Shown piece by piece: positions 23,406 to 36,639 of a stretch of 64,000 nucleotides of DNA (position 1 is its first letter; every line of letters starts with the position of its first letter). The DNA is taken from the NCBI GenBank assembly GCA_003008705.1, contig PDUO01000003.1, forward strand, positions 187,891 to 251,890, given 5' to 3'. The notes under the pieces were generated by a model. The model saw nothing but the letters and a program-made list of their open reading frames with translations. It was not told the origin of the DNA and ran no database searches. The stretch is from Pezicula radicicola. Its lineage: Eukaryota; Ascomycota; Leotiomycetes; Helotiales; Dermateaceae. Position numbers and translations under genes: made by a program.

Positions 23406-25327
23406 TTAATCTTCCTCTTCTTCATCATTTCCATTCATCTCAGTATCAACTACACCATTTGTCCTTTTCTGTACTCGTGAGACTTCGAAGACAACACAGC
23501 CATTTCTCGCGCCTTCTATCTTCTTCCTTTGCCAACTGCCGAATTTATGTTCCTTGCCTGTTGCTATGACGATACAGACACCGTTTTTTCCTCTATCTCC
23601 CCGCTCAAACACTGAGATCTGATTGATTATCCCTTTTGCTGTCATACTTCGAATTTGAAGCTCAGCTTCAGTTGATTTCTCTCCTTCTTTGAGCTCGGGA
23701 CTTGATGCCACGGCTCCTATCTCTTCTATCTTCTTCTTATCGTCGCTTAGCTTCCAGGCTCTGACGTTGCCGTCCCAGCTTCCGCTTAGGATGATGTCTG
23801 AGTAGGGAATTGTGGTGAGTGCTGTGATCCAGCGGGGCTGTGGGGGTGGGACGATTGAGAGGTCGGGATTCTTTTCAGCGGATGCTTCGTGGGGTTCAAG
23901 TGGTGAGTCTATACCATGCGCTAGTGGTAGGGTGAAAATTGGCTTCTTCTTGTGTATGCTCCACAGCGAGAGGCTCCCACTGTCCGAGCCGGTAACAAAT
24001 GTGTCCTCGTCGATCACTTGAACAAATTAGTACTATGTTTTACTCGAAGATCAAGAGCATGAGTAAGAGCCAAGAGACACGCCTTCGCAAGTCGCGAGAC
24101 TGTTTTTCGGGGGCATAAGAACAAAAGAATATGTGGCTTACTGGCTACGCAATCCATGCTTCCTTCCATGAATGCACCCTTTGATTTTTTGGAGCCACCA
24201 CCACCTCGGAATACAAGTTGTGTTTCTTCTACTACTTTCCATAAGCGCGCTGTACGATCTCTTGCTCCAACGCTGACGCAGCGCTCTTGAGCTAGCGCCG
24301 CGAGTCCGACAACTTCATCTTGGTGTCCGAAAAGCGTCTCGACATAGGCCAATTCATTCAACGACCATATCTTGATCGTTCGGTCCTTAGATGCTGAGTA
24401 GAGCTGGTTGGTCCCACGACGAAAGGCGACTGCACATACAGCGTCTCTATGTTGAGTAAATACTCTCAATGGATTTAGATCTGAGTCCCACACGATTAGA
24501 CGTCTATCTCGGCCGCCTGTGACGACAAATCGGCCATCTTGAGAAGCTGCTATACAGAGAATCGCATCGACATGTCCTTGGTAGCTGTTGTCTTTTGATT
24601 TCCTTCTATCCCCTCGTACACTGGCTATTTGCTCGGGTACTCGTTTTGGAGGTGGGGGCTTCCAATTCTTCTTCTTCTTCTTTTTTGACTTAAATTGTTG
24701 GTCTGGTAAATCTTGAAGCTTCCACTTTGTAAGTACCATGTTCTTTGAGGCGGTATATACATAAGCCGGGCTATTAGAAGGCGCAGAGGTAGAAGCCGTG
24801 CTGGTAGAAGCGCTGGGAGAAGGCGAGTAGGTAGCCACAGCCGTGACTGTCTCTGAATCATTCCGAAAGCTACTGTGCCTCGATTTTGTAAACTCCAATT
24901 CTTCTGCCAATTTGCGATATATGCGGCCCTTTGACTCAGCTACATCCTCCTTTAATCTCTCTGCGATCAGGTCGCGGTCTATCTCCTCTGCGTCAAATCC
25001 TTCAGGGTTGACCTCGACTTCTGAGCGAACATTATCCAGGTACCGTTCCGCAAGTCGTAAACGTCTTTCTGCAGCAGTTTCCTCCTCACTTTCAGAACCT
25101 GAAGTATCTGCCCCAAACTCTTCATCTTCCCTAGGTGCATCTTCGCTCTCAGAGTCGCTACCTGAAATCGATTCGTCTCGTTGCGGTTTTCTTGGAGGGG
25201 CTTTTGCGGATTTGGGTTCTCGAGAGCTAGGTTTTGAAGACGTCGCAAATCGTTTTTTGGGATTTTCGCTGGTTTCTACCCGTTTGCGCTTCTTTTGCGC
25301 TCCGGGAATGGTGAAGAAGGAGGACAT
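23406..25327 (-). CDS. RRP9: U3 snoRNP WD40 protein Rrp9 (U3-55K)
   Basis: Two exons, 25327-24142 and 24016-23406, with an intron using a GTAAGC donor. Total 1797 nt, 598 residues. The N-terminus is basic then acidic (KKRKRVETSENPKKR, then Ser/Asp/Glu tracts). It continues into the diagnostic AERYLDNVRSEV and KLAEELEFTKSRHSS block of Rrp9. WD40 repeats follow: GHVDAILCIAASQDGRFVVTGG..LIVWD, HRDAVCAVAF..LYSASKDRTIKIW, GHQDEVVGLAAL, and DTFVTGSDSGSLSLWS after the splice. Rrp9 binds the U3 snoRNA B/C motif and acts in early 18S rRNA processing in the nucleolus. The acidic C-terminal tail (EEEED) is common. A head-to-head promoter of about 435 bp is shared with PRE1. Confidence 0.94.
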
Positions 25328-25762
25328 TTTGGGCGTGAGGGTTGGTTGGTTGCCAAAATGCCGACGTTTTGATATTTTGAGGAAGAAGCCTTGAAAATAA
25401 ATTATTCTGCTGCCAAGGCCGGCGGTACACTAAGATATTCCGATCCGGACTGATAGTATTGTATTATCACTTTTGGTGTTACAGCATCAGATGGTGTTTG
25501 TTATTTTTAATTTTGAGAAGATAGAAGGAGAATTCGTTGCTATTTCAGTATTTATTCTTATTTTGCGCGCTGTAGAAAAGCTTCCTGCTCTGGTTAAATC
25601 CAAGACCAAAAACCCCCCAGGTCTGAGGTCACAGCAGGGGTACGGACGCTAAGCAACAAGCGACGTCGACGAGGCAGAAGCTCTACATACGCGTTGGAGC
25701 TCCAAAAGCGCTCCTCAACTTCCAAATTCCCTCTCAACTCAAACACTTCAATCACCGTCAAA
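25328..25762. promoter_or_regulatory. Bidirectional promoter between RRP9 and PRE1
   Basis: A 435-bp divergent intergenic interval between two growth-related genes. No TATA box obvious near either start. Co-expression is inference from the head-to-head layout only. Confidence 0.4.
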
Positions 25763-26483
25763 ATGTAAGCTTGTTCCTTATTAGCGTATGCAGAGCTAGT
25801 CATACTAATGGAGAGATTCAAGGGAGGTACTACTTGGAATAACCGGAAAGGACTTCACGCTCATCGCAGCTTCCAAAGCTTCAATGAGAGGTGCGACCAT
25901 TCTTAAGGCATCCGACGACAAGACGAGATCTCTGAACAAGCACACTTTGATGGCATTTTCTGGGGAGGCAGGAGATACCAGTATGATCTTCAATTCCATC
26001 TGCAATGCAGGCAAAAGCTAATTCCCTGCAGTCCAGTTCGCAGAATACATCCAAGCAAACGCCCAACTTTACTCCATGCGCAACGGCATCGATCTTTCCC
26101 CCTCTGCTGTGGCCAACTTTGTTCGCGGAGAACTGGCATCCAGTCTGCGTTCCAGAAAGCCATACAACGTCAACCTTCTCCTGGGTGGTGTTGACCCCAT
26201 CACAGACAAGCCTAGCTTGTACTGGCTGGACTACCTAGCGTCGCTCGCCCCGCTACCATATGCTGCCCACGGCTATGCACAATACTACTGTCTTTCCATC
26301 CTCGATAAGCACCACCATCCAGATATCGATTACGAGCAGGGTCTTAAGCTATTACATCTTTGCACAGATGAGTTGAAGCGGAGGTTGCCCATTGACTTCA
26401 AGGGGATGATGGTCAAGGTTATTACGAAAGATGGGATCAAGGAGGTTGATTATGATGATGAGGCGAGGATTCCATGCCCGTAG
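25763..26483 (+). CDS. PRE1: 20S proteasome beta-4 subunit (Pre1 / PSMB2)
   Basis: Three exons: 25763-25764, 25823-25980 and 26032-26483. Total 612 nt, 203 residues, the normal length. The protein begins MEVLLGITGKDFTLIAAS, the Pre1 N-terminus without a propeptide, so this is a non-catalytic beta subunit. GEAGDT followed by QFAEYIQANAQLY and VNLLLGGVDP are family landmarks. The initiation codon appears split by intron 1: AT at the end of exon 1, G at the start of exon 2. The first intron (25765-25822) has donor GTAAGC and a branch-like ACTAAT before the acceptor. The only other nearby ATG (25808) is out of frame. It functions in the 20S core particle. Confidence 0.93.
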
Positions 26484-27622
26484 AGGACTTGGTCATTGTG
26501 CTTTTAGGGGTCATTCGGGCGGATATGGGTGTATCATAGCTGGCATCAATGGCGAAAATGGTTTGCTTGACAAGTTTTGATATGGCACCGTGATCTTTGT
26601 GACTCATGGACGATTTGGCGCGTCATACGTGATTCAGCTGAAAGATGATGACCGATGATGACCTGCTCTGTTGATCTACTTAGAGGGAGGAACCCAAGAT
26701 TGATGTAGTTCCCATGGCATACTTAGTCCTCAGAATAGAATCCTTTGTGCCTTGTCACACCTCAGAACATGTCTTCACCACTTGACTCCCAACTCACGCT
26801 TCTCCGTGTCTCCCAGCGAAGGGAAGACCATCCAGACGCGCCAGGTAGCCAAAAAAAAACTAAAGCAGCGTCATCCCGAGCCCCAAACCTTCGTAGTGGC
26901 CTTCGTAGCGTTGTAATGTGACTTAGCACGTGCTTTAATCCTTTGTAGAATCTAAAGTAAGGGTTCGAAGGGATGGTCCGTGCGAGCCTGACTTTTACAA
27001 ACTTGAACCATCCTCCTCCTAATACTTTCGTAGCAACATCTTCAACTGCGCAAACCATGTTCCGCAAATTCGAACACCATCGCCCCGACGACATCATGGA
27101 AAGAAAACGTCTCGATCATCGACTCACGACTCGCCCTGTGAGCGGTGAATCTTCTTACCTAAGAAGCACTAGGCTGAGCCAAGGTGCGCCGAGAATGGTT
27201 AGATCAACGGCGCTAGTGAAGGCGATTCTCAGACCTGTAACCAAAATATTTTTGCCTCCAAATTCCTTTTCTTCTTTCCTCTCCACAACCACACCACCTC
27301 CCTTCTCGTAATCACTACAACTCAAACTCCTCTCTCGTCATTCCTTTGAAAGTCTCTTCTTTCGAAGGCATTTGTACAACAAGTACATTTCTCTACATTT
27401 GCGCGTTTCTTCTTTCTCTTATCGAAGAGCAAGAAGCCACGCTTTTCCCATCGTTTCGATCGCGTTTCGAGCACTTCGATCTGTTTATCTCTTCTTTGCG
27501 ACTCTCTTTGGATTCCACAGTTCCTTCGCACGGCTCGATCATAACGATATTCACGAACACCTCGTCAGCGTACAAATTTCAAATCTCAGCCTCACCACCT
27601 GAACTTCGAACATCTGCCCATC
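26484..27622. other. Intergenic / DED1 promoter and leader
   Basis: No gene supported. Frames at 26762-27311 on both strands overlap one another and carry no motif. From about 27280 to 27622 the plus strand is very C/T-rich, the usual look of a highly expressed fungal promoter and 5' leader, here for DED1. Confidence 0.5.
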
Positions 27623-29828
<2,206 letters not shown>

Positions 29829-32261
29829 ATTCCTACTGGGTGACGCCTTGTTCCTTTTCGATTCTCCTTCGACCTCGATACGATAGTAGATTTGGCACAA
29901 AGGCGTTAAGCGGGTATCTTCATCGCCACGGCCTACGAAGATACGACATTTTGCTTTTACCGTTACCGCATTTCCGTTTCTTTCGATAATTATTTCCTTT
30001 TTGCATTCGACACTACTTGCGACATTTTGCCTTTCTGGTGGTGGCCCCATTTGACGACAAGCCTTCTTTGCATCGTGCACATAGAAGGGTTGGTTGTCTC
30101 GACCATCGAAACAGCATACGATAGATAGCGTTGTCTTTTGTTTCCGCCTGTCGCCTCGATCAACAATACCCAAATAGATGATCTTGAGGAGAATAGGCAG
30201 CTACACGAGATTGCCACCTGCGGCGTACCGGTTGTGATGCTTTTACCTGGGCATGGGGTGGAAGAAAATACACCTGGGTTTTACAATGCATTATGATCCC
30301 GGTCATGGAATCTTTCTTGCTTTTTCTCGACCACTCACATAGAGGAGATCATTGCGTGTTCTTGTTTGTTTTTCATTTGGCTGGGAATTTCTGGCTTTTC
30401 ATGGCGATTGCGATAGACAAAAGTGGATCTCTCAAAAGTTTTCTTCCAGCACCGTGTGGTGTAGTGCGGGAGAGAAAGCTCTGGGGCTGGACTTGACTGG
30501 GGCTTTGTTTTTCTTTTTCCTTCATTGCGAGCAAGTGGCGTCTACACAACTAGCATATCTCCATCTTCCGTTCTGTAGCTGTGGTCTGGCTACGACGAAG
30601 AGAGAAGGAGAGAGCGATGCGCTGCAACAGAATTTTTTTACGCTTAATGGCATTACGGAAGTGCTCCTGTCCATTCAACGGCTGAACAGATGCACATCTA
30701 GCAGAGTCTTAACTGCTGCTACGAGCGCGAGAAAAGAATAATGAGCGTAACGACGTTAGAGATGAAGGAAGGATATGAATGGGCATATCAACGGGTAGAC
30801 TTACTTACTCTGAGATATCGAAATGAAAAAAGTCTGATCCATAAAAATATTGTTTGGTCCTTGTGATTGATTGAAATTGTGCTTATGAAGGAAGAGTCTA
30901 GCACTCCCATCGCTCCTTGTCTTTTGCTCGAAGTTGTCCTGATTATCCACCTTCATCTTCGCTCAATTCTCATCCATCATCCTCTTCCCTAGAGTGTTCT
31001 TCTCGAGAGATGACACATCAGGAAAAAAGTAAAAGGTCCCCCCACTTCTCTAGCCACTTACATCTCATTCCCACGCCTCATCTCCTTCGATTCCATTTCT
31101 TCCGAACTAGTTTCTCGAGGTTGTAAGTTGAAAATACCTAGTCCTATTCCCATAAAATCCTACGCCATCATAAACATCACAAGTGCTGAAATAGGGTTTC
31201 CCAGCTCAAGACGATTGCGAACCGAGATATGTGATGTATTATTGTATGTCGCATATTTGGTTTGGTTGGAGTTCAGTGAGTGAGTGAGTGGATGGCCTCA
31301 GTCTTTTGCTATGGTGACATTGTTTGATGGTGCTTAGGTTTCTTGGTTTTCTTGGAATTATTGACCAATTGTATATTAGATTATTTAATTTTTGCTTCAC
31401 GTTTTGCTATCTGTGCTGTGACTTGATCTACGAGAATAATAGGGTTGGGTAGTTACTTATGGTGCTTTAATGTTTATAAATGGACTAGCCCTCGCACTTT
31501 TTCATGTCTGTGGGGTTGTTGTATAGAAATCTCGGGCTTTGATTGGTGAGAGGTATGACTTTGTGTGGTGATACTGTTGAGTGTATTTGTACTGTTGTGG
31601 AATTTATGATGGTTGAATATGGAGTATTAGTAGTAGTACACATATTTTGGCGATTGCTAGGAAACTGTATTATTTAACCTTTCTGTACACTTCAGAAATT
31701 TGTACGCCCACATAAGCCTAGTAAGTGGAGTGTATATCGTTAAATTTTTTGCTCCTTACTCCTATGTATTCCCGAATGGCTGACCTGCTGGTATGTTTGT
31801 GACATTTTTGGTTGGTTGCTTGTAGAGCAGATTGTAGAAGTTATTAATGAAGTGAGGAAGACAGCCCTCTTAGCGATGAAGTAAGTTACAAAATGTGTCG
31901 TCCATCTTCTCCACTCGGTCGAATTCCACTTTGAAAACATACTTGAACTCCTAATTTGGCTTCTTAGATATCAGGTCGAGGGCATGGATGTTGTTGCAAT
32001 CTTCTAGCGTAATGTTGTGGTTATAGCGACGTTAGGTGTAGACTTTAAAATTGACCTCTCTAGTAACTTGGTGTTAATAGTAAAGGAAGCAGATTAAAGC
32101 TTTTCAAAGCCCTGATTTTATACTTTTGTGTTTGCTTTAATAGTTAGGATACAGATTATATAGTTATAGGTTTTATACAAGTTATAAATTCCTTTATAAC
32201 TAGTAAATTATCATTTAAAATGCCTACTACACCTAGAACACTACTACTATACTTAGACGTC
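29829..32261. other. Intergenic, 2.4 kb
   Basis: DED1 3' flank followed by sequence without a supportable gene. Frames at 30293-30741 and 30917-31126 (+) show no family features. About 32090-32260 is AT-rich with TA-rich words and may be a degraded repeat abutting the HET gene's 3' end. Confidence 0.45.
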
Positions 32262-34340
32262 CTACTCTATAGTAATAATCTCAGGTGTATTTTTGTTCCA
32301 TTGCTGAAGCCACTTTTTAAGGAAAGGTTGAGAATAATGATCTTGCCTAAAGACCCCAACTCGTCGATAGGTAGTACTACCTGTTCCCTTCAAAATAATG
32401 GCCGGAGAACTTGTGCACAGTGGCTGCGCTGGGTAAAAATAATAATACAACAAATTGCTGTCTGCCGAAAGGAAATCCTCTTCGTCACTGACTTCATCGA
32501 TAAATATGCCAAACCACTTTAGTGGATCGATTAGGATATGATATTCCTTCTCCTGTTCATTTGCCTCCTTCTGTGCATTGCGAAGTTGATGGTCCCAACA
32601 GTGAAGATAACCCCTAATTCTCAAACGGGCCTGAAGGATCTCGCCGAACTCGTCTTCTTTCGGGTCGAATTCTATATCTACCTCCTCGGGGTCATAGAGT
32701 TGCTGTACCGAATATCTTTCGGTCCAAAATTTAACTTGTCCATCAATAGAGGCCCATGACCAAGTAGGCGCTCTGCATTCCAATTGTCGCTTTGCTAATG
32801 GATCTTCTGTGTACCATAACAGTTGGGTCCAGATATCGGAGCGCCATAAACCAGCAACATAAGAATCGTTTGTTTTTGACTTGATTAGCTGAGCTAGTCC
32901 AGCAATAGCTTTCAGCTTATCATTTGTGTTCGTAAGAGTTCGACGGGAGTAGAATTCAATCAAGGTTCGCCAATAAGCCATATATTTTGCCCTTTCAGAT
33001 AAATCTGACCCGGTATCATCTACAAGGGCTCGACTGGCAATATAATCTGAATATCGGCCTGGGGAATCTTGGTTCTGATTCACGAGAGGGTTTATTGGTC
33101 CGTTTGAGTTGATGAGTGTTGACGTGCAATCCCAGCTTAGTTGATCTTTGTAGAAGACAACAACCCTGGGTGACAAGATTCGTTCTTGAAAGGTCCAGCC
33201 TCGGGTATTTAAAGGCTCATTGATGCGAGATCCGCCTTTCTTGATGTCTTCAAATTCGATAAAGGCAGTGCCTATAGTACCATCAGACAAGTCGTATGGA
33301 ATTTTGATTTCCGGATGTGGATCGGCGATAGGTTGTCGAAATATGCCCTCGTGGACATTCGTCGCTGCAGCTGCAGCTATCGTCAAAGTTGCGTTCCCAT
33401 AAACGTGGCGCATGGCTACGCTCTCGCGGAGAAAGTCCTCACCGCCATCACCTTCTTGGATTATACAGAGAGCGTCAATCCACAAGAATCTAAAGCCAAG
33501 CGTTTGAGTGATCCGCACGGCATCCTGGAGTGTCTTCGGAAGAGTGGCAAATGAAAATTCGAGTCTTGGAAGTCGAGCTTGGTCCTTTGTGAGCACAAAT
33601 TTTGAATCTGCACTGCCCCAGCAATAGCTAAGTGCGATATAACTGTCTTTGTAGCCTGGGGGTGGTGTGAAGAGTATCGGATCTTTCCGAACACCTCGCA
33701 TACCAACGTCAATCACTCGGGTTGGCAACTTCGAAATGATGGGAGAATTGCATCCACGGTGGTGGAAGACACAAGTGTCTAGCCATGACTTGATCAACCG
33801 GTAAGTATCTTCCCCGGCGAAGTCATTAATGAAAGGCCTTCTCTTGATGAATGGGGCCGCAACGTCATCTATAATGTTCAGTATGCGGCCAATGTACACC
33901 ATCCCTTGTGCGGTAGAAAACTAATCATGAGTCGTATATAATGCCAACTTATGAGCAAAAGGATTCTGATTGTCGCGATCATATCCATTAAATACCCCCA
34001 ATGCCTCAATATCACCTTTCTCAACTAGGGAGGCTTCTTCTTGCAACGACAGTTTCCTGCGAATCCCGGAGAGACGGATTGGTATGGTTCGGGGACCGAG
34101 ATCAAAATATTCAAGGAGGAGGCTACAAAGAGGGCAGCCAGCTTGTGCTGAGATATCTATTTGCTCGGGGTTACCAAGGTAGTGGACGTTTCCTTCCCTT
34201 AATGGCTGAAAACGCAAACGTTGACAAGCTTCACAAAGAGTGGACTGGGGAGATCGAACAGATACAAGGCTCGCTGTTGATTCTTCGATTCTCTGAAATA
34301 GCGTCTTAATCCGGCGCCGTCGGGGTAGTTTAGAGTCCAT
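32262..34340 (-). pseudogene. HET-domain protein, interrupted by one in-frame stop
   Basis: One continuous minus-strand frame of 693 codons from ATG at 34340 to the stop at 32262. It is broken by a single TAG at 33923-33921. The N-terminal part has the cysteine-rich head (CEACQRL...GCPLCSLLLEYF). The second part has the heterokaryon-incompatibility domain: YIALSYCWGS, LPKTLQDAVRITQTLGFRFLWIDALCIIQ, FLRESVAMRHVYGNATLTIAAA and NTRGWTFQERILSPRVV. HET proteins mediate non-self recognition leading to cell death. The stop could be a nonsense mutation. Alternatively a 75-nt intron (33995-33921, donor GTATTT, acceptor TTAG) would remove it in frame. That donor is weak and the skipped residues look like normal family sequence, so a pseudogene or a partial allele is favoured slightly. 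Confidence 0.75.
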
Positions 34341-34558
34341 TTTCTGACCATTTCTCTGATGATACTAGAGTAGTCACCTCTGCACAATACTTAAAGTGTG
34401 CTCTAGGGAGGCAGCCATTGTAAGATCTTAGTGCTTATGCCACCGCCTTTTTCTGCCTCCTCCTCTGGCCTCAATATCGCCGTGAAGGAAGTTGCCAACC
34501 CCGGCCATTAAATGCTTCAACAAAAGACGTTGTTTCAACAATAAATAACAAATATAGA

Positions 34559-34720
34559 ATGCCCAAATCTAACCGCCAGAGAAAATTTACTGCATGCTGG
34601 ACATGCTGCGACGAGGCGGTGCCGAACTGCTCGCAATGTAAACGGAGTCGCATCTCTTGCGAGGGCTATCACAGCCGTCTCTGGGTTGATTCCAAGACTG
34701 GGTCGTATACTCATTGTTAA
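34559..34720 (+). pseudogene. Zn2Cys6 transcription-factor N-terminal remnant
   Basis: A 53-codon frame opening MPKSNRQRKFTACWTC. It continues with CDEAVPNCSQCKRS and RISCEGY, the second half of a binuclear zinc cluster, then the linker WVDSKTGSYT. The six residues that should separate the second and third cysteines are missing, an exact in-frame 18-nt loss at a TGC/TGC junction. The frame stops soon after and no regulatory domain follows. Such a protein could not form the standard cluster; it is read as the relic of a regulator gene. Confidence 0.62.
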
Positions 34721-35376
34721 CAACGAGCATACCTGTGCGAGTTACAGTGGAAGGGGTATCTGCCGTGGGCATCAGAAGATATTAGCCATCTAATCTATAA
34801 TTGTAAATATAGCAATTATAGATAATAATTATTTCTAGTTAACTTTTTATTAATTTTTAGTAAGTGTCCTACTATGTGTTCTTCCTAGTCTTCTAGCTTA
34901 TATTAATTTTAGTTACTTAGTTTATATTAATATTATTGTTTATTAAAGTATTAAAGTAGTGTTCAGTACATCTCGGACAAGAAAGTGTCTAGTTGTTGTG
35001 TGCTTAGTAAGAAGTATTCTATAGGATCAATAATGCTATGCACAGTGCATCCGTCTATGTTCAACATTTACTGTCGCTTATCTGGGAAACGTTCTAGTCA
35101 AGCAGGGATTTACAAGCATAACTTAATACGAGTCCTGAATTGACAGTAATTACTATTTCGTATAAGGAAGATTGTTCTCGCACTAAATTTAAACGTTACA
35201 TAGTAGGGAAATAGAGAAACTAGTCACACGGAAAGCAAATCGTAACGCCACAGACAAATTCATGTGTTAAAGACTCAAGCCTTCTCTTGAACACTTGGCA
35301 AAGACCCAACATATAAAACCCTATATTGCTTTGACACCGCTCTAAGGAGATTTGCCTTTTTCCCCAGCCTATCGAA

Positions 35377-35709
35377 ATGAAGAGCAGCTTCAAAAGTTCG
35401 GCCTTCCGTATCAGCGACGTCTTGCGCTATAATTGGCGTTCTCGCGTAAGGATAGGCGATGGAATTGTTAGGGTTGTAGAGATCAAAAGTAGATTTGAAG
35501 CGAGGGACATTGAGGCGGTAGCACTTTGCGGCTTGAAGGAGTTAGCATTGCTATCGAAGGAGAACAGCATACTTGAAGACTCACCATTGACGCGGCTCCG
35601 AGGCTGCAAAGTGAGCTCTCTGGGCCCTTCATCCCAAAAAGGGACAAGGCTAGGCGACGAAGGCCAGCATGGAAAAACCATGGTTTATCACCGAAACGAG
35701 AGAAGCTAA
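35377..35709 (+). CDS. Hypothetical small protein (uncertain)
   Basis: A 110-residue frame with a basic, Ser/Arg-rich start (MKSSFKSSAFRISDVLRYNW) and no recognised domain, signal peptide or membrane span. It is listed because a TATAAAA lies about 60 bp upstream and a pyrimidine-rich stretch just before the ATG, as in real fungal promoters. It could equally be chance. Confidence 0.2.
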   Translation: MKSSFKSSAFRISDVLRYNWRSRVRIGDGIVRVVEIKSRFEARDIEAVALCGLKELALLSKENSILEDSPLTRLRGCKVSSLGPSSQKGTRLGDEGQHGKTMVYHRNERS

Positions 35710-36639
35710 CGTGATTGTTAAAGACGTAGATAATTATTGTTAGAAAAAGTCTACACACAGGATATAATGTGATATTTGGATACTTCTTGTATCTTGAGGT
35801 AATGGAGCTAATATAGAAAGAATGGGTTGTTGCCTGATATTGATATTTGTGGCGCCCCATGAGACTTTGAGCAGCTGCTGTGGTCTTATAGCGCTTATAA
35901 AATGTGGATGTGACATTTCCAACAATGCATAGCCAATTGAAAAATTGATTGTGACATATCATCTATTTTAAGTTCCTTCAGCGCAATACAGCCTTGCGCA
36001 CCATGTCGTTATTGCATAGACATTTTTATATGTGAAGATTGCAATTCTCTAGGAGATGTGATGCCTCGAAAGTTACTGAAATTAATTAGGTTTTGAGCTT
36101 TCGATTGCAGTCTGAAAAGTGTCTTCTTTGACGCTCTCGATCGTTCACGCCTCCAAATTCAACCGCATGACATCAACGCACCGCCCATCACTTTCAGCCC
36201 CGGGCGAGAACGATGCCAGTAATCAAGTGTGGTGACACATGTCGGCGACCTTCCACAATAAGACTATAAAGGCGCCACAACAGCCTCATCGCTCCAGAGG
36301 CTTCACAACAACTTTATTGGAATGCTGCATAATGTCAGGCTAGCTGAAAATCCCAAATGACGTTTATGCCCGTCGCCTCTGTCGAGGTCGCTAAAGCCTC
36401 GCTTAAAACCATTCTAATTGGTAAATAGCTCGTTCAAACCCGATTTGAGTGTGCCTACATGCGCGGCTCTAGCAAGGCCTACACACCTTTACATTTTAAA
36501 TATGCACGTCAGACTTGTGTAGAATCCATGAGGCTTGGCTAAGCCGCAAGTACTCCCATATTCCCAATTTTGAGGGTGCTCTATCTTCTGGACATATATC
36601 TTGTAGATCATTCCAGTCGCCACCAGGCTTTCTCCATGT

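Larger units (their letters stand above)
34341..36639. other. Intergenic, 2.3 kb, with remnants
   Basis: Contains a Zn2Cys6 remnant (34559-34720), a perfect 10-nt-arm hairpin at 34794-34822 and an AT-rich tract at about 34790-34960. A 110-codon frame at 35377-35709 (+) is preceded by a TATAAAA at about 35315, but its product is unrecognised. The remainder shows nothing. Confidence 0.5.

Noticed and set aside
26762..27311. Overlapping frames on both strands upstream of DED1
   Set aside because: They overlap each other, lack motifs, and fall in the DED1 promoter/leader region.
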